A stretch of DNA of 64,000 bases from Anseranas semipalmata (GCA_013399115.1 VXAA01003386.1:583059-647058); one strand, 5' to 3'. Positions 1 through 20,588 are shown, counted from the stretch's first letter. A program made the numbers and translations. The notes: generated by a model from the letters alone, not told the origin.

Positions 1-158
1 CAGGATAGCACGGTAGCATTTCTATTCTCTACCATGGTGATTGTAAAACCTGGGAAAAGGCTATTGGAAACATTCAGACTTCATCACTTACTTTTTCTCA
101 ATACTTTCTGGTGTTAGCTGTTCCAGAAAGAAATCCCTGCCTTAGCCTACATAGTCAC

Positions 159-182
159 AAAAAAAAAAAAAAAAAAAAAAAA
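159..182. repeat. Poly-A run (24 nt)
   Basis: Homopolymer of A directly visible. It could be a degraded retroposon tail or a simple repeat. No flanking duplication was recognised. Confidence 0.9.
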
Positions 183-1099
183 GACAGGATCATGCATGAA
201 GGGAATTCAAATACAAATTTCAATAATTAAGAGGAGGAAATATCGTGAGGAACTCACCCAGTGATAATATGGACACAAAGGATTACTGGACTGGGTTAGA
301 AGTTCATCTGGCAGGCAGCTTGTGAAAGTCGTGAGAAAGCAAAGAGTTCTTTGAACTATACTGTAGTGGCTTGTTCTTTTGAACTGTACTATCACATTTG
401 CAACTAGAGAAGCTTATGGAGTAACACTGGTTTCTTGACTCATCCCAAAGCTGTTTTAAAGAGAAATGCCAAAAGATGCCCAAGTCTAACCTTACAAATG
501 TTGGAAACATTCTTGACACTTTTCTTCATTCGTGTGCATGCTTGCACAGATCTTGTCATTTTGCACCAGATTGCACATATAATAGACCCATAACTGCTAC
601 TTCACACTTAAGCTTTCCTGATTCTTCTGGGAGTTTGAAATGTTTTTAGAGAGGAATTATCTCTGTAGATGTCTTTGAGATTTGCCATCAGGTTCTTTCC
701 AGTAATACAGGAACTGACAGAAATCTCTAAGAGGGATCTCTCTCATGGGCTGTTATAAGTTAGCATCCAAGGCCTTCTACCATTATGTTCAGGGTAGAGC
801 CAGAGTTTTACCTCCAAAATTCTGATAAGGATGCTTGGGAAAGGGAAGGTGGAAGCAAAATGCACACATTCACTGCTGTTACAACCTTCTGAGAAAATTG
901 TTCTTATTTCATCAGTGTAGCACAGCCGCTTCTGAGACAGATGCTTATTTTACTGAGGCATTACCAAAATTTCTGTTACCAATGATTTCTCAACATCTGA
1001 AACAAGCAAATGTTAGGATGGGACCTGCAGAAGTAGACACCAGTGCACAGACACCTCCATCTGTGCACCCAAGATCTACGTCGACACATCTGTTTTGTA

Positions 1100-1240
1100 C
1101 TTAAGTTGCCAAGAGCCTGGAGATACTCAAAACCCAACGGGACAAGGTTGTGACCACCCTCTTGTAGCTGACCCTGCTTTGAGTGGGGAATTTGGACTAG
1201 ACCATCTACAGAGGTCCTTTCCAACCTGTGAATTCGGAGT
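1100..1240 (+). mobile_element. CR1 LINE 3'-end fragment, plus orientation
   Basis: The stretch ending with a TTGGACTAGACCATCTACAG motif and then GAGGTCCTTTCCAACCTGTG resembles the 3' untranslated end of avian CR1 elements, which carry a GGACTAGATGATCT...GGTCCCTTCCAACC consensus. It is heavily diverged and 5'-truncated, as is usual for CR1. There is no reverse transcriptase frame. Confidence 0.75.
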
Positions 1241-3984
1241 GATCATTTTGGTAGTGCAAAATAATTGCTAATCATTCAAAAATTCTTTGATTTGCCCTTG
1301 GAGAGTGTTTCAGTCTGAGTATTACAGATCCATCTCTTTAATATCTACCAAAAGGGTGCAGGATTGATTTTTTAATGGGGTCTCAAAACCCCATTTTGTC
1401 TTGGTTGCTGCTGTTGAATGAAAAATGCTTTAAATGAGGACATTCTAGCTATATCCATACATGTATATAGCTAATTTTCAAGCTTTTAAAGCTCTGTTTA
1501 AATTTAAATTGTATCATCAGAAATTAAAATAAATGTGTGCCTCATTTACATGCATTCTGAAAACATTTAATTTCGTGAAACGATGTATCTCCCAACTGCA
1601 CGGAAAACAGAAACTGGCAAAAAATTCTCCATCAGCAGAGCTTTTTAATGAAACACGGTTGATGGCTGCCAGTAAAACAATGCCATCCTTGAACCCTTAG
1701 AAACTCAGAAGGTTTCAGAAGAGCAGCCTTTATTCTAGAAATGAGGAATCAAAGGCTGCAGAACACAGCAGCACTATTTCCATCAGAAAAGGAATAAGCA
1801 ACTGTCTTCTCTCTTTATTGGTGTGCACTGTTGTATTTGACATGAAAATACATGAGCTCCGGCACTTTATTACTGACAGATTTTTTCAAGCTGTCAGGTC
1901 AGAGTAATCAGGAGAGCCTGACTATCTTAATTCTCAAGTTCTTGTTGTGATGTTACCTTGCACTCGCTCCTGCTTCGAAATGGTTTTTCATGACAACTGT
2001 CACAACACAGTGGTCTAGACTGAATGAGATGAAAATGTGCTACCACTATAAGGGAACGACTGGAGATTTTCCCTGCAGATCTCCCACCAACCTGTCTAAG
2101 GAATCACTCACGTTATGCAGTGAATGTTGGCACAACTTGGCCAAGAATGGTGCAGCTAAGCTTTCCGCAAGAGAATGGGCTTTCCCCAATCTCATAACTG
2201 CAGACTTCATTTACAGTTAGTTTTCTCAGCTTGATACCTTGGAAAAGATTGGGGAAAGGCTTTTGAAGATTGTCAACAGCCGGGTGACCTTGTTTGCTCC
2301 TTCTCTCATGTCAAGATAAGCAGAATGAAAGCCTCGCCCAGAATGAAAACCCTGCATCGGCAACATGCCAGCAAGCATAGCTTCCAACCCAGTAAGCATA
2401 TGCTTGACGGTCCAGTGTGGGTGGTAAGCCTGGGAAAACAGGCAAAAATATATATATACACAAAGGGTTAAGACAACTGCTAACACTACCTTTGCACAAT
2501 ATAGCTGGCTTGGATACCATCTATCCACAGCGGTGTGGTTAATTCACCTTTCTTAAAAATTGCTCAGATATCTCTATGCTGAACTGCAGTGAGAAGGTCA
2601 AACATGCCCAGTAAAACCCATCTGAAGTAAGAAATTACTTCACGGTCTTGTTAGGCTGCTAAGAGAAAAGCAGGAGGATTCCAGGGTGTTTTATGGCTCC
2701 TCAGAGTCATTAGCTGACTCCCAGTTGCAAGAAACAATTCTTCTCTTGGATTCATTCCCACCATGGCACTGCAGGCAAAATCCAGCTTGGAAGGCAGTGC
2801 CACAGTTGTCTGTAACAGTGTGTGAGCTGAAGACGACCCAGGCAGGGGCTGGGTTTGTTGGGCAAGCAATTAAAAATGTCTTTCTCATCAAAGAAGCAGA
2901 TCAGTTACTGAACTAATTGGCATACAAGACTGCAGCATCCCACTGGTTATGCTTACAGAAAAGAAGCATGCGGGTAGTCCCAGGAAGATGGCAGAATTGC
3001 CAGACAGGACAGTTCAGGGAATGAAACACAGTATCTGTAGAAACCAACTACACAATACATATGAGAATTATTTTTCCTGTGTGTCTTTTTAGCAAGAGTT
3101 TCATGCCCTTTTCCAACAGTCTTAAATAGGAAAAAGACGCACCTGTGTTGTTTACCCAGCCACTTACCTATTGTTCTACCTGAGAAAGAAAACACTGGTG
3201 AATGTTCATTATCTCTTTGCCGTAATATAAGTCCAATTATAAACATATTGTTCCATTAATGAACAATTTAATCATGCCTCTGAAATCTCATTAAATGCAG
3301 AATTGGATTCCAAATTCCTATTGAGATTTAGGAAGAAAACCACCAAGAATAGCAAATGCTGGAGTGTCACTTGCTGTGAATGTTTTGTGTCTCAATCTGG
3401 CTTTACAGGGCAGGCAAAACCCAGGAGAAAACTAGATGGTTTTCATCCAGAGAAAGCAGACCATGAGTGTAAATTAGATATGAAAAAGAAGAGGAATGTC
3501 CTGGGGAAAGGACATTGCTGTAGAGAAAGAATCTGGGGCTTGGCCCCAGCTGAAGCATCACAGTCTACGTGTCCTCCTCACTGAGAGCCGGGGCACAACA
3601 GGGCTTCTTGATGGCATAGCCATGCTGGGCATTAATTACCTGCTGCGCTAATTGACGCTATTAACGAGCTAATTCCTTTCTGTTGCCTCCACACACTGGG
3701 GCAAGCAACCTGTTCGATGTTTGACGTGTGCAAGCAGATCTGGGGAGTGGGAAGCAGCGGGGCTGCGGCTGGTGACGGCGAGGTCACCAGTGCTTGCAAA
3801 AGCCAGCAGAGTTTCCAAAGCTCTGGTTAGGGTGGATAGATTCAGTGTTAGGGCATGATGTACATCTTGCATCTCCCTGGTGCCCTGAGTGCATTTTGAA
3901 AGCCAAGTACTAAATATCCTATTTCTTGAGAACTGAGAAGTCCCAGAAAACTTTAGTCTCTTTTTATCTTCTCTCTCTCCCCAG

Positions 3985-5365
3985 TGCTGACGGTGACTTT
4001 GCAGTCACCCACCTGACCAAGGCTCACCTCTTCTACGATGGGAGAATTAAATGGATGCCACCTGCTATCTATAAAAGCTCCTGCAGCATCGATGTTACCT
4101 TCTTCCCCTTCGACCAGCAAAACTGTACAATGAAATTTGGCTCCTGGACATACGACAAAGCCAAGATAGACTTGGTGAGCATGCATAGCCATGTGGACCA
4201 GCTGGACTACTGGGAGAGTGGGGAATGGGTCATCATTAATGCTGTGGGCAATTACAACAGCAAGAAATATGAATGCTGCACAGAGATCTATCCCGATATA
4301 ACTTACTCCTTCATTATCCGGAGGCTGCCACTGTTCTACACAATCAACCTGATCATCCCCTGCCTGCTTATCTCCTGCCTGACTGTCCTGGTCTTCTACC
4401 TGCCCTCTGAGTGTGGAGAAAAGATAACTTTGTGCATCTCCGTGCTGCTATCCCTCACTGTGTTCCTACTGCTCATCACAGAGATCATCCCTTCTACCTC
4501 CCTGGTCATCCCCCTGATTGGAGAGTATCTGCTCTTCACCATGATATTTGTCACCTTGTCTATCATTATCACTGTCTTTGTGCTCAACGTGCACCATCGT
4601 TCCCCACGTACCCACACGATGCCTGACTGGGTGAGGAGGATCTTCCTTGACATAGTCCCACGTCTCCTCTTCATGAAACGTCCCTCCACAGTGAAAGACA
4701 ATTGCAAGAAGCTCATTGAATCTATGCACAAAATAACCAACTCACCAAGACTTTGGTCTGAGACTGACATGGAGCCCAACTTCACTACCTCATCTTCCCC
4801 CAGCCCCCAGAGCAATGAGCCATCACCCACATCTTCCTTCTGTGCCCACCTTGAGGAGCCAGCCAAGCCCCAACCTATCTGCAAATCACCTTCTGGACAG
4901 TACTCAGTGCTGCACCCAGAGCCCGTGCAGGTGACCTGCCCCTCTCCACAGCCCTCATGTCACCCCCTGAGTGACACCCAGACCACGTCCATCTCAAAAG
5001 GCAGGTCGTTAAGTGTTCAGCAGATGTACAGCCCCAATAAGGCAGAGGAAGGGAGCATCCGCTGTAGGTCCCGAAGCATCCAGTACTGTTACCTGCAAGA
5101 GGACTCTTCCCAGACCAATGGCCAATCCAGTGCCTCTCCAGCATCCCAGCGGTGCCACCTAAATGAAGAGCAGCCCCAGCATAAGCCCCACCAGTGCAAG
5201 TGTAAGTGCAAAAAGAGCGAGGCGGCTGGCACACCAGCTCAAGGAAGCAAGAGTCACAGCAACAAAGGAGAACATCTTGTGTTGATGTCCCCCGCCCTGA
5301 AGCTGGCAGTGGAAGGGGTTCACTACATTGCAGACCACCTGCGAGCAGAAGATGCAGATTTCTCA
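3985..5365 (+). CDS. CHRNA4: CHRNA4 large coding exon (nicotinic acetylcholine receptor alpha-4): Cys-loop to M3-M4 loop
   Basis: Neuronal nicotinic receptor alpha-4 subunit, a cation channel subunit of the plasma membrane that usually pairs with beta-2. The exon follows a pyrimidine-rich acceptor ending CCCCAG at 3984 and stops before GTAAGT at 5366. It supplies the last base of a split codon and then 460 codons beginning [10 protein letters not shown]. Visible landmarks are the Cys-loop (two Cys 13 residues apart, codons at 4082 and 4124, with an NCT glycosylation site), the vicinal CC of loop C (4274-4279) that marks an alpha subunit, M1 (about 4325-4408), M2 (about 4418-4486, starting EKITLCIS), and M3 (about 4529-4597). 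A long Ser/Pro-rich cytoplasmic loop with a Cys/Lys cluster (CKCKCKK) follows. The loop sequence and the adjacent convergent COL20A1 separate it from other alpha subunits. Exons for the first roughly 120 residues are upstream of the window. The frame stays open past the donor to 5596, but this is intron. Confidence 0.97.
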
Positions 5366-11847
<6,482 letters not shown>

Positions 11848-12312
11848 ACATAGCCACAGAAAGAAGAAAATATATCCTGCTCTGTGGATTTCAGTTCACC
11901 TGGAAGGAGATGAGCAGAGAAATGGAGCCAGCCCTTTGAATAATTTACTGCGTGTCCGCGCATGAGTTGTTCCAGAGCACTCTGGGAATACTTCCCAAGG
12001 TCACATTGTTTTGCCAAGCCATTTTCATCTCCTCCATCTAATTTAGGGGAAAAGTTCTCATTAAAGATTGTACATAGCATGGTGGTATTCATTGGCATAT
12101 ACTCAGCAATGTAAGACCACAAGCTTGCTCCCTCAAGCAGCCCATACAGAGGCTTTGTGTAGACAAACCAGCCCCTGGCAAATTAGCTCCGCTCGTCTTC
12201 AGAGGTCTCCGTGTGCCCTGCCTAGTAGCTGTGCCCTGTCCAGCTGAAGTGGTTCAGGACTGTGTCTCCCTGTATGAGTCATTTTATAAATAAAGTTCCC
12301 AGTTTGGAATAC
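11848..12312 (+). other. CHRNA4: CHRNA4 3' untranslated region
   Basis: Non-coding sequence from the stop codon to the expected cleavage point about 15-20 nt after the AATAAA. The exact 3' end is inferred from the signal, not observed. Confidence 0.7.
12289..12294 (+). terminator. CHRNA4: CHRNA4 polyadenylation signal AATAAA
   Basis: A canonical AATAAA lies 442 nt after the stop codon. It is followed at about 12318-12340 by a G/T-rich stretch suitable as a downstream element. Confidence 0.75.
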
Positions 12313-15300
12313 CTGTGCAGGATGTGGTCTGTGCATTCAGGGGTCAGCTGGTACAGATGGACAGTCTGGAGAGGCTGAAGGAATTGCTCACGGCAGCCCA
12401 GTCTCTCTAGGACCAACAGTGATCATTAGCCCACCAAAACACAGTGGCTGCAGTGTTCATACTGACAGAGTTTTCTTTGGCCAATACTCTTCAGAAGCCA
12501 TGGGGATGCGGGACATCATCGAGTGAGGATCAGGCAAATGAAGGGAGGATTTGGGGCTAAGTTTCAGAGCACGTTTGTAACATTTTAGTATGCTTTCATG
12601 GCAAGTTTTCTGGAACCCAGTTCTGGCTGCTGCTAAACAGTAGGGAGGCACCTGGGGCTGTGAAATCCTTACTGTAGGTAGGGAAGGTGGTTGGTGTTGG
12701 TGAGAGATGGGGAAGCCACAGCAGAAATCCAGGGTGGGGTGGTAGTGTAACAAAGAAATGGGCCATTACATGTGGAAACCTGAACAGGACAGGCACTGAC
12801 ACTTGGGAATTCAGAATGCCACTTTGCAGAAATTACAGGAATTATGGCCTTAAATTCGGTTAGTCAGTCTGCATGTCTCATTGGCTGATCAGATTTTAAC
12901 CAGAAAGTTAAACGAAACAGCAGAAAGAAACAGGCAGGATGGGCTGACTGGCACTAGCAGAGTGGCACTAGTTCCACCCTGCTGCTGGCCTCTCCCAGAA
13001 GCTGCTTATTCTGGATTAATTTTATTTTTTAAGCCCAGAGCCCAGTGCAGCAGACCCTCCCGCAGCCAGGCAGGCAGGTCCTGTCCCCAGGGAGGGGAGG
13101 AGCTGTGGATATGAATGGTCTCTGCACACCGGGTGTGCAGGCTGCAATTTCAAGGCAAAAAAAAGGCTGTTCTGGGTGGAGGAATGATAATTTCCCAGTT
13201 CAGAGCCTGGATCTGGAAGAAGTTATTTAATGAGCATCAGATGTTGAACTCACACGAACATATCACCTTGTTCACTAGTGTTTCCACAACTGTGCTCTTC
13301 CCAGCTCTATCCATACCGAAGCAACCCCTTCTGCATGTCTTGTCCTTGCTCTGGGACCCAATGAAAGAAAGCAGGGACAGGCACCACCAGCCAGAGGGAG
13401 AGGGAGAACACTGGAGCCCTGTCCCAGCACAGGGAGACATTAGTGCTGAGCATCACAACTGAGCCAGATGCTGAGGGGAAAGGCTGGAAGACAGTGGGCA
13501 AGCACTGACATCATCTCCTGTCTTGTCTCTGTATGCATTTGCAAGCACAGAAGAGTAACCACACTGCGACAGAGTGTAAGTCCAGCCAGCTCAGTGTCCC
13601 CTCTGTTTGACACTAAAAAAAAAACAACACTGTTCCCATTTCCATTGCTGGCTGCCAGTTGAGCACAGCATGGCAGCACCCAGACCAATGCTTCCCTGTT
13701 TACTTCAGATGTCTCACAGGCAGAAGGGCTCATACACAGCTCACCGCAGCGCTAGGAACGGCAGACACAGCCTAAAAACACGGGCTTCCCATGGGACCTG
13801 CCGTGGCTGCGTGACTCAGAACCCGCCTGGCAGCTGCGGGGCTCTGGGCTTCACCCAGCAGCCCTTCAGCACCCCGCAGCTGCCATCAGCACGCACAAGC
13901 CCTTCTGCCACTGCACACTGGCTGCTCGGCAGCTCTAGCCAGCCCCCAGCTTTGGTGAATGCACACCGGGAGAGGTGGGCAGCTGCCTGGAGGCCAGCAC
14001 AGAAGGTTCCAGTATGAGCCAGAGCCTGGGGTGGGGGACGCACGGCACCCCAGTGCAGTAGGGTGGGACATGAGGCTTGCTCCCACCCAGAGAGCTGCCT
14101 CGGCCTGTGACAGCAATGCTGGAATGGGAATAATGTGGCTTAAAGAGACTTCCTTCAAACACAAGATACTGCGCTCAGTTCAAGCAGTACGAGCTAAAAA
14201 TCAAAGCAGCAATCAGCCTACTTGGCCTGCCGATCCCACCTGCTGTCCTCATTAAAGAAGCTACAGCTGACCTGCTTGGTCACAGCCTCAGCCGCAAGCT
14301 TACGATCCCAACGCAGCCCAGTCCTGGCATGGGCCAGTTCCACAGGAGCCGTGCTGGTGCAGCAGCCAGAGAGCCTGCTGGCTCTTTGCTTGTTTTCAGA
14401 ATAAAGAGACTCACTCTTTGGAGATGCTAATTTATCCCTTTTCACAGTCAGTGAGCTTGCTTATGGCAATGAAAGGAAAACAAACAGTCAAACATCTTCA
14501 AGGTCTAGTGCATAAATGTACAAACGCAGCTGCAGTCTGCGTGGAGGCGGCTGCGTGCAGAGGGGGCGGTTATGGTCTGTATTGCAGACAAGCTGGTCTT
14601 GCACAGGCAGCCTGAACTCACATTTCAAGTGCCCCGATGAAATAACCATGGAGGCGGGAGGATTTCTGGCCCTGGGCATTGCTGGGTCCTGCACAGCTGT
14701 GCCCACCGATGGCTGCTCAGAGCCCCCTCTGCAACCTCCTCCTCTCGAGCCCGTGAGCACCAGTGACAGCGGCGCAGGTGGGAGGCTCGGCTGCGCACGC
14801 ACGTCTGTAGCAATAAAACTGCCCGGGCTTTCTGAGAGAGGACGGACAGTCAGCAGCAGCTTGGGTCTCTGCTCGTGTCTCCCAGCGAAGGTGGGCTAGG
14901 GCAGCAGCACAGGTGATGGTGGCCGTACGGCAAGAGCTGTGATCGGGTCCCTGCCTAGCAGAGGGGAAGGATTCGGGGGTAGCAGTAGAGCTGGTAAAGG
15001 TTTAAGGACAGATTCAAGAGCCAAACAAAGGTGGTATATTGTGAAATTCAGTAGGGGCATGCATAGGCAGCCCCTTTGCTGTGAACAAAGTGCTATCTCA
15101 GATCACCACCTTTTCTGAAAACAAACAAACAAACAACAACAACAACTGGTTATTACCAGTGCACACAGTGCAAACAGCAGCATCTCCAGGGGAGCATTGC
15201 ACTGTGACAGCAGTGGAGCAGGACTACCTGGCAAGGGCACAGAAATGCAATTCAGACCCTGACAGAACTGCCCTGTCACACTGGGCTGCCCATGCACATC

Positions 15301-18300
15301 TGCTCCATTAGCACATGGAAATACCAGGTGTGATTAGGAGTGCTAAGGATGTGGCTGTGTCCCCAAAGACTCAGCGCCACTGCGGGATCACAGGGTTTGG
15401 CAGAACAAGGTGAGAAGTGACAGCTGAAACTGGTTACAAAGATGTCACTGGCATTTGGGAAGAAGCTTGGATAATGCAGGTCACTGGTTTCCTCTGGTGT
15501 TGCTAACATCACAGCATTTCTCATACACTGACAACTCCATTTCTTCTCACATGGCATTAATATTTCCCCAGTTTAAAGTTCAAATAAAGTCTTGCTTTCT
15601 GCTTCTGATGTGCCTCTTAGTAAAATTCATGGGGAGAAAATAGGAATCAAGCTCCATCACTCTTTCTTGGACAGATAATTCTATCCTGGAGGTTACTAAA
15701 GAGGATGGTATCCCTCCACAGGATTCAATGATCAGAAACTGGAATAAAACTAGGACATGAACCAGGCTATAACTGTAGAAAAAAATAATTATTCTGCTAT
15801 TCAAAACCCATGAAACAAAAAGAGAGATTTTAACATATGAAAGACTCCAGGAAAAAAAAAAAAAAGTATGTAGCCAGGCTATTAACTTTTGTAACGCTCC
15901 CAGCTCAGAACTGATCCCCAAGAATTGGCTGACCAAGCTAACTTCAGAAGAAGAGTGAGGAAGCAAGATGGATACAACAGGAGTTCTAAAGCTGTCTTGG
16001 GCAAGACCTGGAGCCAAGTGCCTGATTTTGGGGACCTGGCAATGCAAAACTAAACTCAAAACCCCAAAGATATCACAGAAAGCAGACACAGAGGCCCATC
16101 TCTTCTGTTGTACTTGTGGAGAAGAGATCATATCCTCACCATGGTGGTTCATGCTTTCCCACTAGTACAGGTCCATTGACAACAAATGGAAGAAGACCAA
16201 AGGCAAAGAAACCTCCCTGTAATAACCTCAGTTACCACCATTTTTCTGATTTCCCCTCCATCCCCTTCCTTCTGGTTCCGTAATGCTCACTTTGTCTGGC
16301 TCATCTTCCCAGCCATAAGGCACTTGGGGTATTTTATCTGCAGCTGGCTCATAGGATGAGCTATGTAATTCCCATTTCCCTAGCTGTTTTCAGGGCTGTT
16401 GTCCATGATATCATCTCATTCTCCAGTGAGTTAATCCCCATAACCTATAACACCTCCCTTTTGCATAAGTTTCTCTCCAGTCATTTATCTGGAAACTAGA
16501 CTCAAACAAATCCACTTGTGTAGAGACAGACAGACAGAAGGATGCATCTGTGAGATGTAAAACACATACAGTGCTAAGAAAAATCTCCTGTAACAGCCCC
16601 ACCTGCCTTGATAGCCCCTATGGGCTCTGCCTCACTGCAGTGATGCATTTTTATAAGACTTTTCGTCTCCACCCATAATGTCTTTTTGGTCTCCAGCCCT
16701 TTAAATTTGGGCAAGCCAAGCTGCTGAGTCCTGGAGAAAGCCTTCTCAGAGCTGCTTGTTAGCAGGACTGCTAGTGAGCCCTCTGTGCTTATCGTATCTT
16801 ATTCCTGAGACTGACTTAATGCCTTAATATGATACTGGTGGCAAAATAATCCGCCTCTGAAAGGTCCTTAGCCTCTGCCAGAATCCAGCTGCACCAGGTG
16901 GGTCAAACTCTGCAGCAGGGATAAAAAATCCAAATTTATTGTAATTTCAGGACTGGAGGATGGAAGCTTTAAAGATGTAAGAAACTCTAAAGATGTGATA
17001 TCACACTACACACTGTGTGGAAAAGAAAGTCTCTATAACAGATTACGTAAGGGCAGTACTAAGAATGAGCAAATCAGCATGGAAGTTTTCCTTAAGAACT
17101 GAACAGAAGGGAAGGTAAACAGGCATTAGTTTGCAAAAGTGAGGAAAGAGTAGGAACTGGTGGGATTTCGCAGGGACATGATAAATTTATGCACCGAGAT
17201 TAATTCAGGGTTGTCCGCAAAACAGGATTAAATCCAGAAAAACTAATATCCAAACTTTTATTTGTAGTGATAAAAGCTTTGAGAACAAAGTCCCTACCAG
17301 GAAACAATCTGCAAGGGAGTTTTTAATACTGCATTGCTAATGCATGCCACTGTTTTTAACTACAGCTTGCATTAAAGGTGATAAATTGGGCCAGAAAAGT
17401 CCAAACCATACTAAAGAGCAGTACAAGAGGGAAAACAACAGGTTGTATTCAGCAAAGAGCATGGGATATTAGTATCCACAAACGGCTGGTTTCTGTAACC
17501 ACTGGCAGAGGAAGGAAGCGCAACTTGAGCTGGGCAAGGTCTCCGGAGCCTCCCTGCACCCACCACCTTTAGGGGTGCTGTGTTTCTCCAAATGCTGAAA
17601 TCTTTTCTTTTTGCTGTTTAATAACACGCATTGTTCATTGCTGGATTAGGGCACTCTCAGTGCCTAAAATCGCTCAACAGAAGCGCTCCTTGATGATTGC
17701 TCTGTGATACTGGGTGGGCTCAATACCCATGATTTCAAGTAAATAAAACCACTCACGGAACAAAGTTTAGGACCATTAATGGATAAGTTTTTTCTGCAGG
17801 TTGTCCCTCTCCTAATCAATAGCCATCCTGGGACCTGATTTTGTTAAAATCTGACCTTTCATGTATCTGAAATAATCAGACAAAAGCAAATGTCACTTGA
17901 AATTCTACTGCACAGATTAAACCCCAAGGCGGGCAGTGAGATGATGTTAGTCACTTTCAAAGCTAATTGATAGACAAAAATAAAGGAGCTCTGTGCTAAA
18001 TCACCTGCAGTTACTAGGTTTGAACTGACAGAACTGCAAGTTCAGAACTGGGAATTTGGCTGCTCTGATTTACATGAGAAAGCATAATTATCTGCAAAAT
18101 GCAGAATTTGCACGCTGAACCACTTTCTCCAGTTTGTGAGTGTTTTATAGGACCAAGTTTAGGTTCTGCCATGAAGGGTAACCCTTTTACCTTCTTGCCT
18201 TTCCTGCCCATAGCTTTGCATCTTCCAGTTGCCACAGGTATTAGGTTTGATATCCAGCCGTGAATGCAGAAAGATTCTGCATGCACTTTAATGTAGGCTT

Positions 18301-20541
18301 GGTAGGTTTATTTTCAGAATGTTTTCATTTTTCAAAGAATAGGGAAGGACAGATCAAAAGCTCTCTGACCTGTGTAAATGGAAACACCTACAACTCCACA
18401 ACAGGCATGCAGGGCCTCTATCGCAATGAATGCATCTCTTCCCAGCACTGCTTTCACAACCTGCTATATCCTTCAGCTCCTCTGACCTCTCCTTTTTCTT
18501 CTGGCTGGAACTTTGCCCATGGTAACATCTAGCATAATCTGGAAAGATTTCTATTTTATATTTCAATGCAAGTCTGGAAAGCTCCAAAGTGAACAGAAAT
18601 ATTACTTCTATCAGGGTGGTAGTTCTCTGCTTTTTCCTATATTTTCCAAAGGGAATGTGTGTCATACTGAAAATATTAATTCTTGGGAGTTTCTAGAGAA
18701 TTAACATAAATTAAGCCAAGAACTATTTTAAATACTTACAGAATACAGTAATTGTATCTTTATGTGACTTTTGTTGTAGGATGAATCCTACACACATCTG
18801 ATATGTTCAAATATTTCTTCAGCAAAAATTCTTAACTCTATAGGATTTCTCCATAATGTCAAGAAGCAATATGTGGTTTCAGTGTCTAAACAGCTTCATT
18901 TTTTTAAGGTAAACCGCTTCAGTATTTATCTGACAATTCTGTTTCTAAATGTAGATGTATTTGTTAAGTTTTTGAAGGTTGGCTACTGCCATATGAATAC
19001 CCAGCTACCAGTCTGCACATAGCTGCAGAAATTGCACATCCAAATCAAGTGCAGAGAAATATGCATCATGCTCTATATCCTGCCTCTTAGCATCTTTAAA
19101 ACAATCTGTGCTGATACATTTTGCTCAGTTTTATTTTACAGACATGAAATATTGTGTGCCTCCACGTATAGATCCCAGTTCAGGAGCAGCTGTTTGGTAG
19201 CAGGGATAGTTTACAACCAGTGTAACTGGGCGCAGACTAAAGTAGCGATTGCAAAGGAGGTACATTTTTATCAGTATCTGTGCAGTTTGCTGTGCATCCA
19301 CATTAGACTATGGCTCATGCAAGGAAAGGGGTGTAACATCGCAATTACCTCCATGTCATACAGATAAAAGTCAGACTCGGAGCTATTCAATATTCTACCT
19401 GATAAAATGTAAAGTAGCTACTCAGATTGCAGGAGGCAGAGGTGGAAAAGGCCAGTAGGTTAATCTCCAGCTCCTCGCTGTACATGGCTGTGCCCTGCCT
19501 GATCTAGAGCTTTGCTTGACAGTTATCAAGCCCCAGAGAATGAGGCTAAACGGTGGGTTTTGTCACATAACGGGAAGGTTATCGCCCTGTCTGCAGTGCT
19601 TGTGTACATAACACCACTGCAAGGAAGCCATCAGCCATTTGTCAAAAGGAGAAACAGTCCAAATGGTGCTAGATTTTGTTACCTTGTCAACCAACACAAA
19701 ATTCAGTTTTGCTCCAGTGGATTTTTGCATCTTCGGGCATGAGGTGCTGTTTTTCTCTGTGCTGGGGACCCAGAATAACAAGTGACAAAAATAAACCACA
19801 AACAGAAATATGGGGAAAAAAATCTGTTATTTCTGAGCATTTCAATACATTGTTTCTTTTTCTTACAAGTCTGTCAGCCTGCACCTCTGGCTGTGTCTGC
19901 CTTGCTGTGGGACGTGCAATGCGAGTGTGAACACTGCAGTTGGCCAGTGCTGAAAAACAGAGAAGGATGACTGGGACTCATCTGTATGCAGGCTGGTTTG
20001 GTGGCTGTAGTGTTTGATTGACAGTCCATATAGAAATGATGGGACATTAAAAANACAAACAACGCATTTGGTGTTCAGGTTGCTGCTTCTCTTGGAGTGT
20101 GTGGAGCTTTCACCCAGAGATTTCTAGGGCAGAGAACTGTCCTTGGCTGCCTCCGCATCAGCCGTCAGGGGATAAAATCTGTGTGTGGAAATGAGATGAG
20201 GCCACTGAGCAAGAGAATAAATCAGTGTCACATACTGAGAAGGAATGGTGCAGAATTAATTCTTTGCTCTTGTAAATCTTTTGTCCAGTGCCAGCGGTTT
20301 AATTCATTTTCCAGGACTTTGTACAATCGACCATTCACGAAATATATATGTAGGAACTGAGATATTATTCCTCTCTATCCAACATGGAAACACTGTCAGG
20401 GACATTAAGAACTGAAGACACCCCAAGATTACTCCACCTGCTCAACTACTACTGCAATTATGTGTTAATCTATGATGGGTGGCTGAGGAGTAGCCAATTG
20501 AGCTGGCTTTTATCCATATTAATACACTAATTGCACATGAA
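12313..20541. other. Space between convergent CHRNA4 and COL20A1 3' ends
   Basis: About 8.2 kb with no supported gene. Open frames here are short and lack recognisable domains. The part near 20.5-20.0 kb should hold the COL20A1 3' UTR on the minus strand. Candidate minus-strand polyadenylation signals are ATTAAA at 20298-20303 and AATAAA at 19130-19135, neither proven. 13.6-14.9 kb is richer in G+C than its surroundings. A single undetermined base sits at 20054. Confidence 0.6.
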
Positions 20542-20588
20542 TCATCCTGATTGCTTTGCAAAGGAGGCTCTTGCAGGACTGACAGTGC
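20542..20588 (-). CDS. COL20A1: COL20A1 candidate terminal exon with stop
   Basis: The donor at 20686 needs a further phase-1 exon. The nearest good acceptor is TTCATCCTTCAG, after which phase 1 gives TVSPARASFAKQSG and TGA (20542-20544). Another acceptor 21 nt upstream (TTGGCAG, exon start 20609) is in the same frame and would add seven residues. No homology was recalled for this tail, so the assignment rests on splice signal and phase. Confidence 0.45.

Larger units (their letters stand above)
1..3984 (+). other. CHRNA4: CHRNA4 upstream intron (3' part)
   Basis: No coding exon is seen. The preceding alpha-4 exon, expected to end with codons for LYNN, was searched for by eye and not found, so the intron extends beyond the window. 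It holds a poly-A run, a CR1 remnant, and an A/T-rich TAAT-containing stretch near 3625-3675 that could be a conserved element. I have no proof of function for it. Confidence 0.7.

Noticed and set aside
14488..14902. G+C-richer sequence with open frames on both strands in the intergenic space, considered as a small gene or CpG island.
   Set aside because: Frames overlap on both strands with no domain or splice logic, and CpG density by eye is moderate.
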